A stretch of 44,836 bases of DNA. Origin: Candidatus Cryptobacteroides faecigallinarum (GTDB lineage Bacteria > Bacteroidota > Bacteroidia > Bacteroidales > UBA932). The translations under genes were made by a program, and so were the position numbers. The notes beneath the pieces were generated by a model. It was not told the DNA's origin. It made no database searches and saw only the letters and a list, made by a program, of their open reading frames with translations. This document shows, in pieces, positions 27,549-37,493 of this stretch; positions within the stretch are counted from its first letter, which is position 1; every line of letters starts with the position of its first letter. Where the stretch lies: NCBI GenBank assembly GCA_017695015.1, contig JADIMD010000104.1, positions 1 through 44,836 on the forward strand, in the 5' to 3' direction.

Positions 27549-29204
27549 TTATGGAAGCTGCTGGAGAAGCGTGTTACCTGCCAGGGCAGCACGAGGGACA
27601 GGAGCTATCAGAGTATTGGAACGCGATACGCGTCCGCTGTTGTCACAGAAATTCTCCCCGTCAAGCATAAGCGCCCTCACCTGATCATAATAGTCATCCA
27701 TATTCTCGGTGAAATTCTCCATGAACCTGTGCTGCATTATGGTCTTCACAAGATCGTCGTCAGGTATGGCATCCACATAAGTCCGGTCATATCCTGCCCT
27801 TTCTATCACCCTTGCAAGAGCCGTCCTTGCCGCTTCATAATGCGACTCTCCCTGTCTTGCCTCTGCCTCTGCCTTGATATAGTATGCATCGGCCAGACGC
27901 AGAAAGAAGATAGTATTCGATGGCCCTTCCACAAATTGGCCATAGATATACTTGCTTATTCCGTTTACTCCCACAGTATTGGAATAAGTCAGGATATATC
28001 TGCCGTCATATCCGGTCCATGCATCAGGCCCTGCGAGTTCAAAGCCCATTTCCTCAGCAGCTGAAGCAATGTCCAGGAGTGCATATTCATAGGCTTCCTC
28101 TTCCGGGATACCGTATCCTACATATTCATCTACTATATCCTGTACCGATGTATAGCTGGTCATTCCCATATTCATTTCATTGATGAATGCCAGGACATCC
28201 TGCTCATTGGTACCTTCTGCAAGCCATGCTTCCACTTCTGCTGAGGATGGCTCTCCTGAAACCTGCGTCCCGGCACCCGGCACCATCTCATCCGCGAGCG
28301 AAGTCAGAGGGTCTCCCGGCATAGCATAGCTGTAGCTGTAGCTGTCACCGCCCAAGGAGCTTCCAGGATAAGCACAGTACAGGTCAAAAAGGATTTCCGG
28401 AGACTGGTAAGGTGAACGGAACGGGTCGAGGTAACTTTCCCCAAGATCAGCATCCTTGACGTCTATGAGTTCTCCTGCCACCTTGGCCGCTTCTTCATAG
28501 CGTCCTGCATTCAGCAGCACCTTGGCACGCAGAAGCATCACGGCATACCGTCCTGCATGACCTACAGCAGGCACCTCAGGCGCATTCACGGCCTTGTCCA
28601 GGTCGGAAAGTATGCTCTCGTAGCTGTCAGCCACAGTCGAACGGGCCTTAGGTTCATTGCTGCGGACAGGATCGTCCATTATCACTATACCGTATTTGGA
28701 TGACATGTCATAGAACTGCCCGAAAGTACACAGAAGATAATGTTCAGCCAGGGCCTTGAGGAAATATGCCTCCGAAAGGATTTCTGACCTTCGCACATCC
28801 GACAGTCCCTGAATCTCTTTCTCGCTTTCAAGGATGGAAATTAAAGAATTCGCCCCGTTTATGACAAAATACTGGTCAGTATAGAACTGTTCAATGGAAG
28901 TATTGTCATCAGTGATCTGGTTTATCTGGAAATCATCATATCCTGCGACATTTGAAGACGCAATGGTCCCCGCACGCAGACACTGGTTGGTGAAGAATGA
29001 GCAGATGCCGAAACTTTTCCATGAAGCATAGACGCCTGCCAGGGCATTTTCAGCTGATGCCTCATCATTTATGACAGTCTCGTCAGTATACACATATTCT
29101 ATCTTGAGGTCATCCAGAGGACCTATGAGCGAGCATGCCGGAACAGCAAGCATAATCCCGGCAACAAGCGATATATAATATCCGAGTGTTTTCATCTTCT
29201 TCAA
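27549..29204 (-). CDS. SusD/RagB-family lipoprotein, second system
   Basis: This 551-residue SusD-family lipoprotein has a signal ending VPAC (C24). The N-terminal helix ASAENALAGVYASW and the TPR-like block SEAYFLKALAEHYLLCTFGQFY near residue 165 are SusD features. Also present are FFLRLADAYYIKAEAEAR and the C-terminal HRFMENFTENMDDYYDQVRAL. The central insertion (about residues 290-390) is larger and more acidic than in the other SusD here, so the ligand differs. It starts 2 bases after the SusC stop, with which it forms the importer. The substrate cannot be named; no carbohydrate-active enzyme is adjacent. Confidence 0.9.
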   Translation of the reverse strand: MKKMKTLGYYISLVAGIMLAVPACSLIGPLDDLKIEYVYTDETVINDEASAENALAGVYASWKSFGICSFFTNQCLRAGTIASSNVAGYDDFQINQITDDNTSIEQFYTDQYFVINGANSLISILESEKEIQGLSDVRRSEILSEAYFLKALAEHYLLCTFGQFYDMSSKYGIVIMDDPVRSNEPKARSTVADSYESILSDLDKAVNAPEVPAVGHAGRYAVMLLRAKVLLNAGRYEEAAKVAGELIDVKDADLGESYLDPFRSPYQSPEILFDLYCAYPGSSLGGDSYSYSYAMPGDPLTSLADEMVPGAGTQVSGEPSSAEVEAWLAEGTNEQDVLAFINEMNMGMTSYTSVQDIVDEYVGYGIPEEEAYEYALLDIASAAEEMGFELAGPDAWTGYDGRYILTYSNTVGVNGISKYIYGQFVEGPSNTIFFLRLADAYYIKAEAEARQGESHYEAARTALARVIERAGYDRTYVDAIPDDDLVKTIMQHRFMENFTENMDDYYDQVRALMLDGENFCDNSGRVSRSNTLIAPVPRAALAGNTLLQQLP

Positions 29205-29206
29205 TT

Positions 29207-32200
29207 TTAGAACTTTAGGTTAACTCCGAAAGTGAATGACCTTGCGAGAGGATACGGGTCGTCGTTGATACCCATATCCACAACCATGGAGCCAATGGTC
29301 TCCGGATCTATGCCAGGCCACCTGGTGACTGTAAACAGATTGGTTGCGGTGAAGAACACCGACAGGCCGGTGGAATGAATGGCCGCAGCCCACTTTTCAG
29401 GGAGGGCATATCCGAGAGTAAGGTTCTTGAGCCTGAAATATGAGGCATCGAACACAAACCTGTCATTGACCATGCTATTATAATTGTATAACAGCGCACC
29501 AAGACGCGGATAACGGGCATCGGTCCGTTCAGGAGTCCATGTATTGCCATAGACTTCCCTGCTGATGCTTTCCTGGAATGGAGAAGCTATGTCATTCGCC
29601 ACTGCGGAATATACTGCCTGGGAGCCGACGGAATACTGGAACAGGACTGAGAGTGTCAGGTTTTTCCACCTGAAACGGGTGTTCCATCCTCCGAAGAACT
29701 TAGGCTCCGGACTTGCTATCACAACCCTGTCGTCAGAAGTGATACGACCGTCATTGTTGGTATCCTTCATGATATAGTCTCCGACACCGAGCTGTCCTCC
29801 CTGATAATAAGCATAACCGGCAGCCTGGGCCTTGGCATCAAGTTCCTGGACTTCACTGATGTCCTGGGCGATATGGTCCACTACATAACCTTTGACGACA
29901 CCTGTCGGCTGACCTACCACAATCAGATCCTGGTAGGCGTCATCAAGCTGGGCAGAGTTGAGGGATTCCACCCTGTTGCGGTTCAGGGACAGGTTGACAG
30001 TGGATGACAATGAGAAATCCCTCGTGCGCACAATATCGCCTCCGAGAGATATTTCCACTCCCCTGTTGCTCACATCTATCACATTGTCGTAATACAACGA
30101 CATTCCGGATTCAAGCATATGAGGCGCAGGGGCAAGGGCTCCGTCGGTATAGCGGTAATATGCATCAACAGAACCGTAGAACCTGTCGTTCAGGAGAGAA
30201 AAGTCGAGACCGATGTTCCACTCGTCAGTGATCTCCCACCTCAGGTTAGGGTTAGGGAGCAGATTCCTGAGCACGACAGCCGAATGGTCCCCGTAGATGT
30301 TACCGCCTTCGCCCGTATTGATCTCATAATACTGGATATAGGAGAAATCAGGCACATTTGTGGACCCTGAACGGCCCCATCCGAGCCTGAGTTTCAGCAG
30401 ATTCACCCAATAAGCATTCTCCATGAAGGATTCTCCGCTTATCATCCAGCCGGCAGAAACAGCAGGAAGCACAGCCCACCTGTTGTTAGGGCCGAACTTG
30501 GACGACTGGTCGGCCCTGAGGCTCAGATCCGCAAAATATCTTCCGGAATAATTGTAAGAAGCCCTTGCGAACACGGAATTAAGGCCACCTTTGTATATGC
30601 TGTTGCTTCCTGCCACATATGACTGTGCTGCAGACGGCTGTGTGAGCACCTTATCGTCAGGGAATCCAGAATATGAAGCTGAATTGTTGGATGAAGAGTT
30701 CCTGTCGGAAGAATATCCGAGGATGGCATTCAGACTGTGGCTGTCTCTTTCGAAATCATAGTCGAGCCTGAAATTGATGGAGGTATTGACAGTCTTGCCG
30801 TCAGACACCGTAAGCATTGTAGGGACTGGTAGTCCGGGATATGAGACCTGCGATGACGAAGGCTCAAAAGCGCTGTTGTCAGATGTGAATATGTTGGCGC
30901 TGATGTCGGCATGCAGCTTGAGCTCGTGATACTGTCTCTGCAGCAGCCTGATGTCTGTATATGCAGAGAATGACACCTGGGTCGCCTCGTCTGAATTCTT
31001 GATGGCCAACTGCCCGATAGGAGACGCAACGGTCGCTCCCTGAGTCATATACGGTACAGACACATCTATTCTGGTCGGCTCTGCTGACTCATCGTATGGC
31101 TCTATATCAGGGGCGAACTTATAGTTGCGCGTAGGACCATACAGTTCATCCATCCGTGAATTATCCCTTCTGGAATAGGAATAGTTCATGAGGGCTCCTA
31201 CCTTGATGGCAGGTACTATCTGGGTATTCACGGATATCCTGCCGTTGTAGGTCTGCATGTTGTCCTGAAGATACAGACCCTCCTGGTTGATGCCGTTGAA
31301 CGACACAGAATAGTCACTCTTCTGCGTGCCCCCCCTGACAGCGAGATAATATGTATGGCTCATCGCATTGCGGTTGCGCACCAGCTTATCCCAGTCGGTG
31401 CTTGCAGTGCCGAACATGGATTTGTTCAGACCGGTATATTCGTATGTCATCTCATCAAGTCCGTAAGGGACAAGAATAGACGCGGAATACGGAATCATAA
31501 GAGTATTGTACCCGTTCAGGGTCTCCTGGGCAGCTGCGGCAGAACCCTGCAGGGCTTCCGCCTGGACATTCAGGTACTCCTCGTTGTTGAGAGGATCGTA
31601 TGTCTTCACAGGATTGGCTATGCTGACAGAATATCCGAACTCGACAGACATCCTGTCGCCCTGACGGCCTTTCTTGGTGTTGACAATGATGACACCGTTT
31701 GCCCCGCGCGAGCCGTAAATGGCAGTCGCAGAAGCGTCCTTGAGGATATCAATGGACTCTATCTCATTAGGGGACAGGCTCTGGAGAGGGTTGATCGCCT
31801 GGGTGTCATCCACGAACTGGGCGACACCGTCTATCACATAAAGAGGAGCGTTGTTGGCGATTCCCGTATTGAAATTAGGATAAGGGGAGGTGATACCCCT
31901 GATATTGATATTGGACACTGCACCCGGCTCTCCTGAATTCTGTGTCACCAGGACTCCTTTTGCAGCTCCTCCGAGCAAATCCTGGACAGATGTGGCCACC
32001 GGTGCAAGCACCTCGATCTCATCCTGCTTCACGGAAGCGATGGAAGTGGTGATGCTCCTGCGGTCACGCGTACCGTAACCGATCACAACCACATCATCGA
32101 GATAATTCTTGTCAGGCAGCATTATGACATCAAGACGGGTTCTGGACCCGGGGATGATTTCCTGAGACTGGTAACCGAGATAGCTGAAATGCAAAGGTAC

Positions 32201-32431
32201 GGAAGTATCCTCCACTTCAATGGAGAAATTACCGTAACCGTCGGTCACAGTCCCGTTTACGCCTTCTTCTATCACAACCGCGCCTGTAAGGGGCTGCCCG
32301 TATTCATCAGACACTGAACCTGTGATAACTACCTTTCCATCCGGTTGAACTGCTGAGAAAGCTCCGGAAGGAAACAACAGGACTACTGCCACCAGCAGAA
32401 TCCTGGGTAAAGATTTGGGGATTGAGTTCAT
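29207..32431 (-). CDS. SusC-like TonB-dependent outer membrane transporter, second system
   Basis: This is a SusC/RagA-family transporter of 1074 residues. The signal peptide ends SGAFS. A regulatory carboxypeptidase-like domain follows (VVITGSVSDEYGQPLTGAVV), then the plug with LDDVVVIGYGTRDRRS and ILKDASATAIYGSRGANGVI. The barrel ends ARSFTFGVNLKF. It is only distantly similar to the SusC of the mannan locus, and it is the first gene of a three-gene operon ahead of SusD and TlpA. No sigma/anti-sigma pair or hybrid two-component regulator is adjacent, so its control is unknown apart from the promoter region at 32455-32502. Confidence 0.93.
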   Translation of the reverse strand: MNSIPKSLPRILLVAVVLLFPSGAFSAVQPDGKVVITGSVSDEYGQPLTGAVVIEEGVNGTVTDGYGNFSIEVEDTSVPLHFSYLGYQSQEIIPGSRTRLDVIMLPDKNYLDDVVVIGYGTRDRRSITTSIASVKQDEIEVLAPVATSVQDLLGGAAKGVLVTQNSGEPGAVSNINIRGITSPYPNFNTGIANNAPLYVIDGVAQFVDDTQAINPLQSLSPNEIESIDILKDASATAIYGSRGANGVIIVNTKKGRQGDRMSVEFGYSVSIANPVKTYDPLNNEEYLNVQAEALQGSAAAAQETLNGYNTLMIPYSASILVPYGLDEMTYEYTGLNKSMFGTASTDWDKLVRNRNAMSHTYYLAVRGGTQKSDYSVSFNGINQEGLYLQDNMQTYNGRISVNTQIVPAIKVGALMNYSYSRRDNSRMDELYGPTRNYKFAPDIEPYDESAEPTRIDVSVPYMTQGATVASPIGQLAIKNSDEATQVSFSAYTDIRLLQRQYHELKLHADISANIFTSDNSAFEPSSSQVSYPGLPVPTMLTVSDGKTVNTSINFRLDYDFERDSHSLNAILGYSSDRNSSSNNSASYSGFPDDKVLTQPSAAQSYVAGSNSIYKGGLNSVFARASYNYSGRYFADLSLRADQSSKFGPNNRWAVLPAVSAGWMISGESFMENAYWVNLLKLRLGWGRSGSTNVPDFSYIQYYEINTGEGGNIYGDHSAVVLRNLLPNPNLRWEITDEWNIGLDFSLLNDRFYGSVDAYYRYTDGALAPAPHMLESGMSLYYDNVIDVSNRGVEISLGGDIVRTRDFSLSSTVNLSLNRNRVESLNSAQLDDAYQDLIVVGQPTGVVKGYVVDHIAQDISEVQELDAKAQAAGYAYYQGGQLGVGDYIMKDTNNDGRITSDDRVVIASPEPKFFGGWNTRFRWKNLTLSVLFQYSVGSQAVYSAVANDIASPFQESISREVYGNTWTPERTDARYPRLGALLYNYNSMVNDRFVFDASYFRLKNLTLGYALPEKWAAAIHSTGLSVFFTATNLFTVTRWPGIDPETIGSMVVDMGINDDPYPLARSFTFGVNLKF

Positions 32432-32454
32432 TATATATATGGTTATAGATTAAC

Positions 32455-32502
32455 TTGCATGTAAGCAATGCAAATTTATAAAAAAATATACGGAAAAACT
32501 AA
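32455..32502 (-). promoter_or_regulatory. candidate promoter and operator of the SusC-SusD-TlpA operon
   Basis: On the minus strand TTAG (32502-32499) and TAAATTTG (32478-32471) are 20 bases apart, fitting TTTG-N19-21-TAnnTTTG with one mismatch. An inverted repeat TTGCAT-N7-ATGCAA (32455-32473) overlaps the -7 element and the predicted start site near 32464. This is a natural position for a repressor site; the cognate regulator is not known. Confidence 0.5.
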
Positions 32503-32503
32503 C

Positions 32504-32673
32504 TACGAACATGCCGTTTCGAGAATATACTGATACACAACAAGATACTAAAGGCCCTTGTTCGTGCTCCGCTTTCAAAAGAGGGGTCTACGAACAAGGG
32601 TTATTTATAATATATTTATTCTCAAAAAGATACAAAGACATCATGTTCGTACTCCGCGAGTAGGGGGTACGAA
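32504..32673. repeat. cluster of palindromic GTTCGTR/YACGAAC repeats in the folD-susC spacer
   Basis: Five copies of a TACGAAC-like core lie here, in both orientations. Hairpin 1 has arms cccttgttcgt (32555-32565) and acgaacaaggg (32590-32600). Hairpin 2 has a 10-base stem between 32646-32655 and 32664-32673. Both carry the phrase tgttcgtRctccgc. A half copy, tacgaacatg, lies at 32504-32513. Neither hairpin has a convincing T run, so they are not clear terminators. The 254-base spacer (32432-32685) holds no gene. Confidence 0.7.
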
Positions 32674-32685
32674 ACAGTGAGGCTG

Positions 32686-33534
32686 TCAATGCTGGCGGCG
32701 GAGGAAACATTCGATGGTGTTTTCCATCAGGCAGCAGATGGTCATGGGCCCCACACCTCCAGGGACAGGGGTTATCACCGATGCCTTGGGCTCTACGGCT
32801 GCAAAATCCACATCTCCGCAAAGCTTGCCTGTCTCAGGATCGCGGTTGACTCCCACATCTATCACGACCGTCCCCTCGGACACCATATCGGCTGTCACGA
32901 ACCTCGGCTTCCCTATCGCAACCACCAGGATTTCAGCCTGACGGGTAAGCTCGGGTAGATTGACGGTGCGGCTGTGCGCGATTGTCACTGTCGCATTCTC
33001 GTCCAGAAGCAGTTTGGCAACAGGAAGACCGACAATGTTGCTGCGCCCTATAACCACAGCCCTCTTGCCGGAAATAGTGACGCCGGCCTCTTTCAGAAGC
33101 TTTATTATCCCCTTGGGAGTACATGCCACTGTACATGGCTGTTTCTGCCAGAGGGCCGCTACATTCAGAGGGTGGAAACCGTCCACATCCTTTTCCTTCG
33201 CGATAGTCTCTATCACTTTCGCCTCACTGATATGCTTCGGGAGCGGCAGCTGCACAAGTATCCCGTCCACAGTGTCGTCCGCATTAAGCTCCCTAATCAG
33301 GGCGAGAAGCTCCTCTTCCGAAATCGTGTCAGGCTTGCGTACAGTAGTGTTGCGAATGCCGACCACCTCTGAGGCCTTGGCCTTGCCTGTCACATAAGAC
33401 ACGCTTGCCGGATCATCACCCACAAGGATCACCACTAAATGCGGCACACGACCGTATTTTGCCGGGAATCCGGCTACCTGCTCAGCCATTTCCGCCTTCA
33501 GCCTGGCTGAAAGTTCTTTTCCGCTTATTATCAT
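32686..33534 (-). CDS. folD: bifunctional methylenetetrahydrofolate dehydrogenase/cyclohydrolase
   Basis: FolD (282 residues, standard length) converts methylene-THF to formyl-THF in two steps. The catalytic tyrosine and lysine are Y47 and K51 in SYVTGKAK. Other signatures are DGILVQLPLP, KDVDGFHPLNV, GRSNIVGLPVAKLL for the dinucleotide, and PVPGGVGPMT at the C terminus. As the last gene of the purine operon, 13 bases after purD, it supplies the 10-formyl-THF that PurH uses for its formyl transfer. After its stop the palindromic spacer begins. Confidence 0.97.
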   Translation of the reverse strand: MIISGKELSARLKAEMAEQVAGFPAKYGRVPHLVVILVGDDPASVSYVTGKAKASEVVGIRNTTVRKPDTISEEELLALIRELNADDTVDGILVQLPLPKHISEAKVIETIAKEKDVDGFHPLNVAALWQKQPCTVACTPKGIIKLLKEAGVTISGKRAVVIGRSNIVGLPVAKLLLDENATVTIAHSRTVNLPELTRQAEILVVAIGKPRFVTADMVSEGTVVIDVGVNRDPETGKLCGDVDFAAVEPKASVITPVPGGVGPMTICCLMENTIECFLRRQH

Positions 33535-33547
33535 ATTTACTTTATAT

Positions 33548-34825
33548 TTACAGCACGCGCCAGCCTATATCCCTGCGATAGAACAGATTGTCGCAATGTA
33601 TCTGCTCCACAGCTGCAAGGGCATTTGCATGGGCATCGTGCAGATCAGCGCCGAATCCGACAACCATCAGCACACGGCCTCCGGATGTGACAACCTTATC
33701 CTGACCTTCGGAAGAATGCACCGAAGCTGTTCCCATATGATAGACACGGACATTTTCGCATGACTCCAAAGCATCGAGACCTGTGATCTCGAAACCTTTG
33801 TCATAATGTCCGGGATAACCTTTGGAAGCCATCACAAAGCCGATGGTCGCCTTCTCGGACCATTTTATTTCAGGCATTTCAGTGCCATCCGCAACTGCCG
33901 AGAAGATAGCATAGATGTCAGACTCAAGACGCGGAAGCACAACCTCGGTCTCAGGATCTCCGAAACGGCAGTTGAACTCTATGACTTTCACTCCGTCAGG
34001 GGTCTTCATAAGACCTCCGTACAGCACGCCCTTGAACGGACACCCCTCTGCAACCATGCCTGCCGCAGCCGGCTTCATGATTTTCTCTATCGAATATGAA
34101 AGATCCTCGTCAGTGATGAACGGGAGGGGCGAATAGGCGCCCATTCCTCCGGTATTCGGACCTTTGTCACCTTCATATGCCCTTTTGTGGTCTTGAGAGA
34201 GAGCCATAGGCCAGACCCTCGTCCCGTCCACAAAGCACATCAGGGAGAATTCAGGCCCGGTAAGGAAATCCTCTATCACCACCTTTCCCTTGCCGAACTT
34301 GTCATCCAGCAGCATGTCTTTCAGCACTGACTCCGCCTCTTCGAAAGTCTCAGGGATCACTACTCCCTTGCCTGCTGCAAGCCCGTCATATTTCAGGACT
34401 ACAGGGAATGAATGTCCCCTGACATATTCCACAGCGGCAGCATAGTCTTCGAATGTCTCGTAAGCCGCTGTAGGTATGCCGTATTTCGCCATCAGCCTTT
34501 TTGCGAAATCCTTGCTGGACTCGATTGTGGCGGCGGACTTCGAAGGGCCGAATATCCTGAGCCCGGCAGCCTCGAATTCATCCACGATACCGAGGGCAAG
34601 AGATGCTTCAGGACCGACCACTGTCAGGTCTATGGAATTGTCGAGTGCGAACTTCTTCAACTCTTCCACCTGTGTATCCTTCAGTGGCACACACTCTGCC
34701 TGAGCGGCAATCCCGGCATTCCCGGGAGCACAATATATCTTTGAAACCTGCGGAGAACGGGACAGTGCATCCACTATGGCATGGCATCGTCCACCTCCTC
34801 CAACTACAAGGACTTTTTTACCCAT
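33548..34825 (-). CDS. purD: phosphoribosylamine-glycine ligase (GARS)
   Basis: PurD (425 residues) joins glycine to phosphoribosylamine using ATP, the second step of purine synthesis. The ATG at 34825 (MGKKVLVVGGGG) is chosen; in-frame codons to 34966 lie in purH and match nothing. ATP-grasp features are SSKDFAKRLMAKYGIPTA, FPVVLKYDGLAAGKGV, GPNTGGMGAYSPLPF and EFNCRFGDPETEVVLPRL. In the N-terminal loop the usual GGGGREHAL reads GGGGRCHAI, a cysteine for glutamate; other key blocks are intact, so activity is expected. Confidence 0.96.
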   Translation of the reverse strand: MGKKVLVVGGGGRCHAIVDALSRSPQVSKIYCAPGNAGIAAQAECVPLKDTQVEELKKFALDNSIDLTVVGPEASLALGIVDEFEAAGLRIFGPSKSAATIESSKDFAKRLMAKYGIPTAAYETFEDYAAAVEYVRGHSFPVVLKYDGLAAGKGVVIPETFEEAESVLKDMLLDDKFGKGKVVIEDFLTGPEFSLMCFVDGTRVWPMALSQDHKRAYEGDKGPNTGGMGAYSPLPFITDEDLSYSIEKIMKPAAAGMVAEGCPFKGVLYGGLMKTPDGVKVIEFNCRFGDPETEVVLPRLESDIYAIFSAVADGTEMPEIKWSEKATIGFVMASKGYPGHYDKGFEITGLDALESCENVRVYHMGTASVHSSEGQDKVVTSGGRVLMVVGFGADLHDAHANALAAVEQIHCDNLFYRRDIGWRVL

Positions 34826-34862
34826 AATTTTGACTTTGAGTATCTTATATGAATTACAGATG

Positions 34863-36413
34863 TCAGTGTTTAAAATGGCGGTTGCCTGTAAAGAGCATAG
34901 GGATGCCATGCTCGTTCGCCTTGCGGATAGAATCCTCGTCACGGACGCTTCCTCCCGGCTGGACAATGGCCTTCACCCCATATTCCGCAGCAAGGGCAAC
35001 GCAGTCATCGAACGGGAAGAATCCGTCTGACGCCAGAATCAGCCCGAAATCCTCGACCTTGCCGCCATTTGCCTCTATTGTCGTCTTTGCCTCCTTGAGT
35101 GCAATTTCAGCAGAACCGATACGGTTCATCTGTCCTGCGCCGACTCCGTAGGTCATACCGTTCTTGACCACAACAATAGCATTGGACTTGACATGCTTGA
35201 CGATATGCCATGCGAAATTGAGGTCTTCCATATCCTCCTGAAGAGGCTTCGGCTCTGTAACGCACATTTCAGGCACTACAGTCTTCGTAGCAGTGTCCTG
35301 ATCCTGGACAAGGAGTCCTCCGTTCACGCTTACAAACTGTTTGCGGACCTTGTCGTCCTTGCTCATGTCGACTTTCAGCAGACGCAGGTTCTTCTTGGTC
35401 CTGAGCAGTGCAAGGGCGTCATCCGAGAATGAAGGAGCCATGATGATTTCAAGGAAAATCGGCTTCATGAGCTCTGCAACCTCAAGATTTACCTCGCAGT
35501 TGGTCGCAACGATACCGCCGAATATGCTGACCTTGTCCGCCTCATATGTCTTCTTCCATGCATCGACTACATCCTTGCCTATGGCTGCACCGCACGGATT
35601 CATATGTTTGAGCCCCACGCAGAACGGCACATCGAACTCACGGACGATGTTCAGAGCTGCATTTGCATCTTGTATGTTGTTGTAGGAAAGCTCCTTGCCG
35701 TTGAGCTGCTCTGCAGTCGCAAGAGAATAAGGGACTTTCTCCATTGCCGCATAGAATTTCGCCTGCTGGTGAGGATTCTCGCCGTAACGGAGGCTTTGCT
35801 TCAGGTCATACTCCAGGAAAAGCTTCTCGTTGAGACCTGCCTGCGTACGCATGTATGTAGCAATCATGATATCGTATTCCGCAGTGTGGGTGTATGCCTT
35901 TGCAGACAGTTCCAGACGAGTCTGCTTTGTGGTATTGCCCCCGGCGCGTATCTCGTCAATGACCTTGCCGTAATCTTCAGGATTGCATACTACGGTCACA
36001 TCAGCCCAGTTCTTGGCTGCACTGCGGAGCATTGAAGGACCTCCTATGTCGATATGCTCGACTGCATCCTCCATTGTCACGTCTGGCTTTGCTATAGTCT
36101 CCTTGAAAGGATAAAGGTTGACACACACCATGTCTATATACTCGATCCCGTTTTCCTTGAGCTGCTGACGATGGCTTTCAAGGTCACGCCTGCCAAGGAG
36201 TCCTCCATGGACCTTAGGGTGAAGGGTCTTTACCCTGCCGTCACAGATTTCCGGGAATCCGGTGACATCGCTGATATTGATGATTTCCAGTCCTGCTTCC
36301 TTCAGAAGCTTCATCGTCCCCCCGGTCGCAATAATATCCCAGCCGAGGCTTTTGAGTGCGGTGGCGAATTCTACTACGCCTGTCTTATCACTTACAGAAA
36401 ATAACGCTCTCAT
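34863..36413 (-). CDS. purH: bifunctional AICAR transformylase/IMP cyclohydrolase
   Basis: PurH (516 residues) carries out the last two steps to IMP. The N-terminal cyclohydrolase domain (about residues 1-195) has ALFSVSDKTG, IATGGTMKLL and KTLHPKVHGGLL. The transformylase domain has LRYGENPHQQAKFY, GLKHMNPCGAAIG with the catalytic Lys-His, and the C-terminal FTGNRHFKH. Length and motifs are normal. It lies 28 bases after purM and 37 bases before purD, and depends on formyl-folate that folD at the operon end can provide. Confidence 0.97.
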   Translation of the reverse strand: MRALFSVSDKTGVVEFATALKSLGWDIIATGGTMKLLKEAGLEIINISDVTGFPEICDGRVKTLHPKVHGGLLGRRDLESHRQQLKENGIEYIDMVCVNLYPFKETIAKPDVTMEDAVEHIDIGGPSMLRSAAKNWADVTVVCNPEDYGKVIDEIRAGGNTTKQTRLELSAKAYTHTAEYDIMIATYMRTQAGLNEKLFLEYDLKQSLRYGENPHQQAKFYAAMEKVPYSLATAEQLNGKELSYNNIQDANAALNIVREFDVPFCVGLKHMNPCGAAIGKDVVDAWKKTYEADKVSIFGGIVATNCEVNLEVAELMKPIFLEIIMAPSFSDDALALLRTKKNLRLLKVDMSKDDKVRKQFVSVNGGLLVQDQDTATKTVVPEMCVTEPKPLQEDMEDLNFAWHIVKHVKSNAIVVVKNGMTYGVGAGQMNRIGSAEIALKEAKTTIEANGGKVEDFGLILASDGFFPFDDCVALAAEYGVKAIVQPGGSVRDEDSIRKANEHGIPMLFTGNRHFKH

Positions 36414-36441
36414 GATATGATGCTTTTAAGTCTATTCAATA

Positions 36442-37467
36442 TTAAATGATGGATACTCCGGGAACGGATGTTACGCAGCCGATGACAGAAGCCTTCTCTC
36501 CATGTGAGGCAAGGATGTCTATGGCTTTCTGTGCCTCGGATGCATCCAGGGCGAGTACCATTCCGATACCCATATTGAAGATATTGAACATCTCCCTGTG
36601 GGCAATCTGTCCGTACTTCTCAAGGAATCTGAATATAGGAAGAATCTCCCATGTCCCTTCCTTGATCTCGATGCCCTGTCCTTCATGGAGGATACGAGGG
36701 ATATTCTCGTCGAATCCTCCTCCCGTGATGTGAGCCACACCGTGGACATCGCAGTTCCTGATGACATCCAGCACCTGTTTCACATATATTTTGGTAGGGG
36801 TCAGCGCAACTTCTCCGAGAACCTTTCCGTCAAGTTCAGGATATGCTGCATTCAGATCGAGCCCGTTGTCTGAAAAAATCTTCCTGACCAGGCTGAACCC
36901 GTTGGAATGTATACCCGAAGACGCAATGCCGACAAGCACATCCCCGGCCTTTACTTTTGAGCCATCGATAAGCTTCGATTTCTCCACTGCGCCGGTGGTG
37001 AATCCTGCGATATCATACTCCCCGTCGGCATACATGCCCGGCATTTCAGCTGTCTCGCCTCCTACAAGGGCACATCCTGCCTGACGGCATCCTTCAGCCA
37101 CTCCGGAGACGATTGCCTCGACTTTCCATGGCTCGTTATGGCCGACAGCCACATAATCAAGGAAAAAAAGAGGCTCCGCACCCTGAGCCAGCACATCATT
37201 GACACACATGGCCACTGCATCTATGCCGATAGTGTCATGCTTGTCCATTGCGAACGCCAGTTTCAGCTTCGTGCCGACTCCATCTGTTCCGCTGACAAGG
37301 ACAGGCTCCTTCATATTCAGAGCCGAAAGGTCGAACATTCCTCCGAACGACCCGATATTGCCCATCACTCCGAGACGGGAAGTGGATGCTACATGAGACT
37401 TGATCCTGCGGACCACCTCATATCCGGCTTCAAGGTTTACACCTGCTTTTTCGTAACTTTCTGCCAT
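36442..37467 (-). CDS. purM: phosphoribosylformylglycinamidine cyclo-ligase (AIR synthetase)
   Basis: PurM (341 residues) closes the imidazole ring of AIR using ATP. Signatures are [16 protein letters not shown] near residue 60, [39 protein letters not shown] and the C-terminal [15 protein letters not shown] followed by [11 protein letters not shown]. Length is standard. It follows the pantothenate kinase gene by 26 bases and precedes purH by 28. Its substrate comes from PurL, encoded in the same operon. Confidence 0.97.
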   Translation of the reverse strand: MAESYEKAGVNLEAGYEVVRRIKSHVASTSRLGVMGNIGSFGGMFDLSALNMKEPVLVSGTDGVGTKLKLAFAMDKHDTIGIDAVAMCVNDVLAQGAEPLFFLDYVAVGHNEPWKVEAIVSGVAEGCRQAGCALVGGETAEMPGMYADGEYDIAGFTTGAVEKSKLIDGSKVKAGDVLVGIASSGIHSNGFSLVRKIFSDNGLDLNAAYPELDGKVLGEVALTPTKIYVKQVLDVIRNCDVHGVAHITGGGFDENIPRILHEGQGIEIKEGTWEILPIFRFLEKYGQIAHREMFNIFNMGIGMVLALDASEAQKAIDILASHGEKASVIGCVTSVPGVSII

Positions 37468-37493
37468 AATATAGAGTTTTTAGTTATAATATT

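Noticed and set aside
32588..32821. Small minus-strand frame across the folD end and the palindromic spacer
   Set aside because: It overlaps folD in another frame and its remainder is hairpin repeat sequence; no coding signs.
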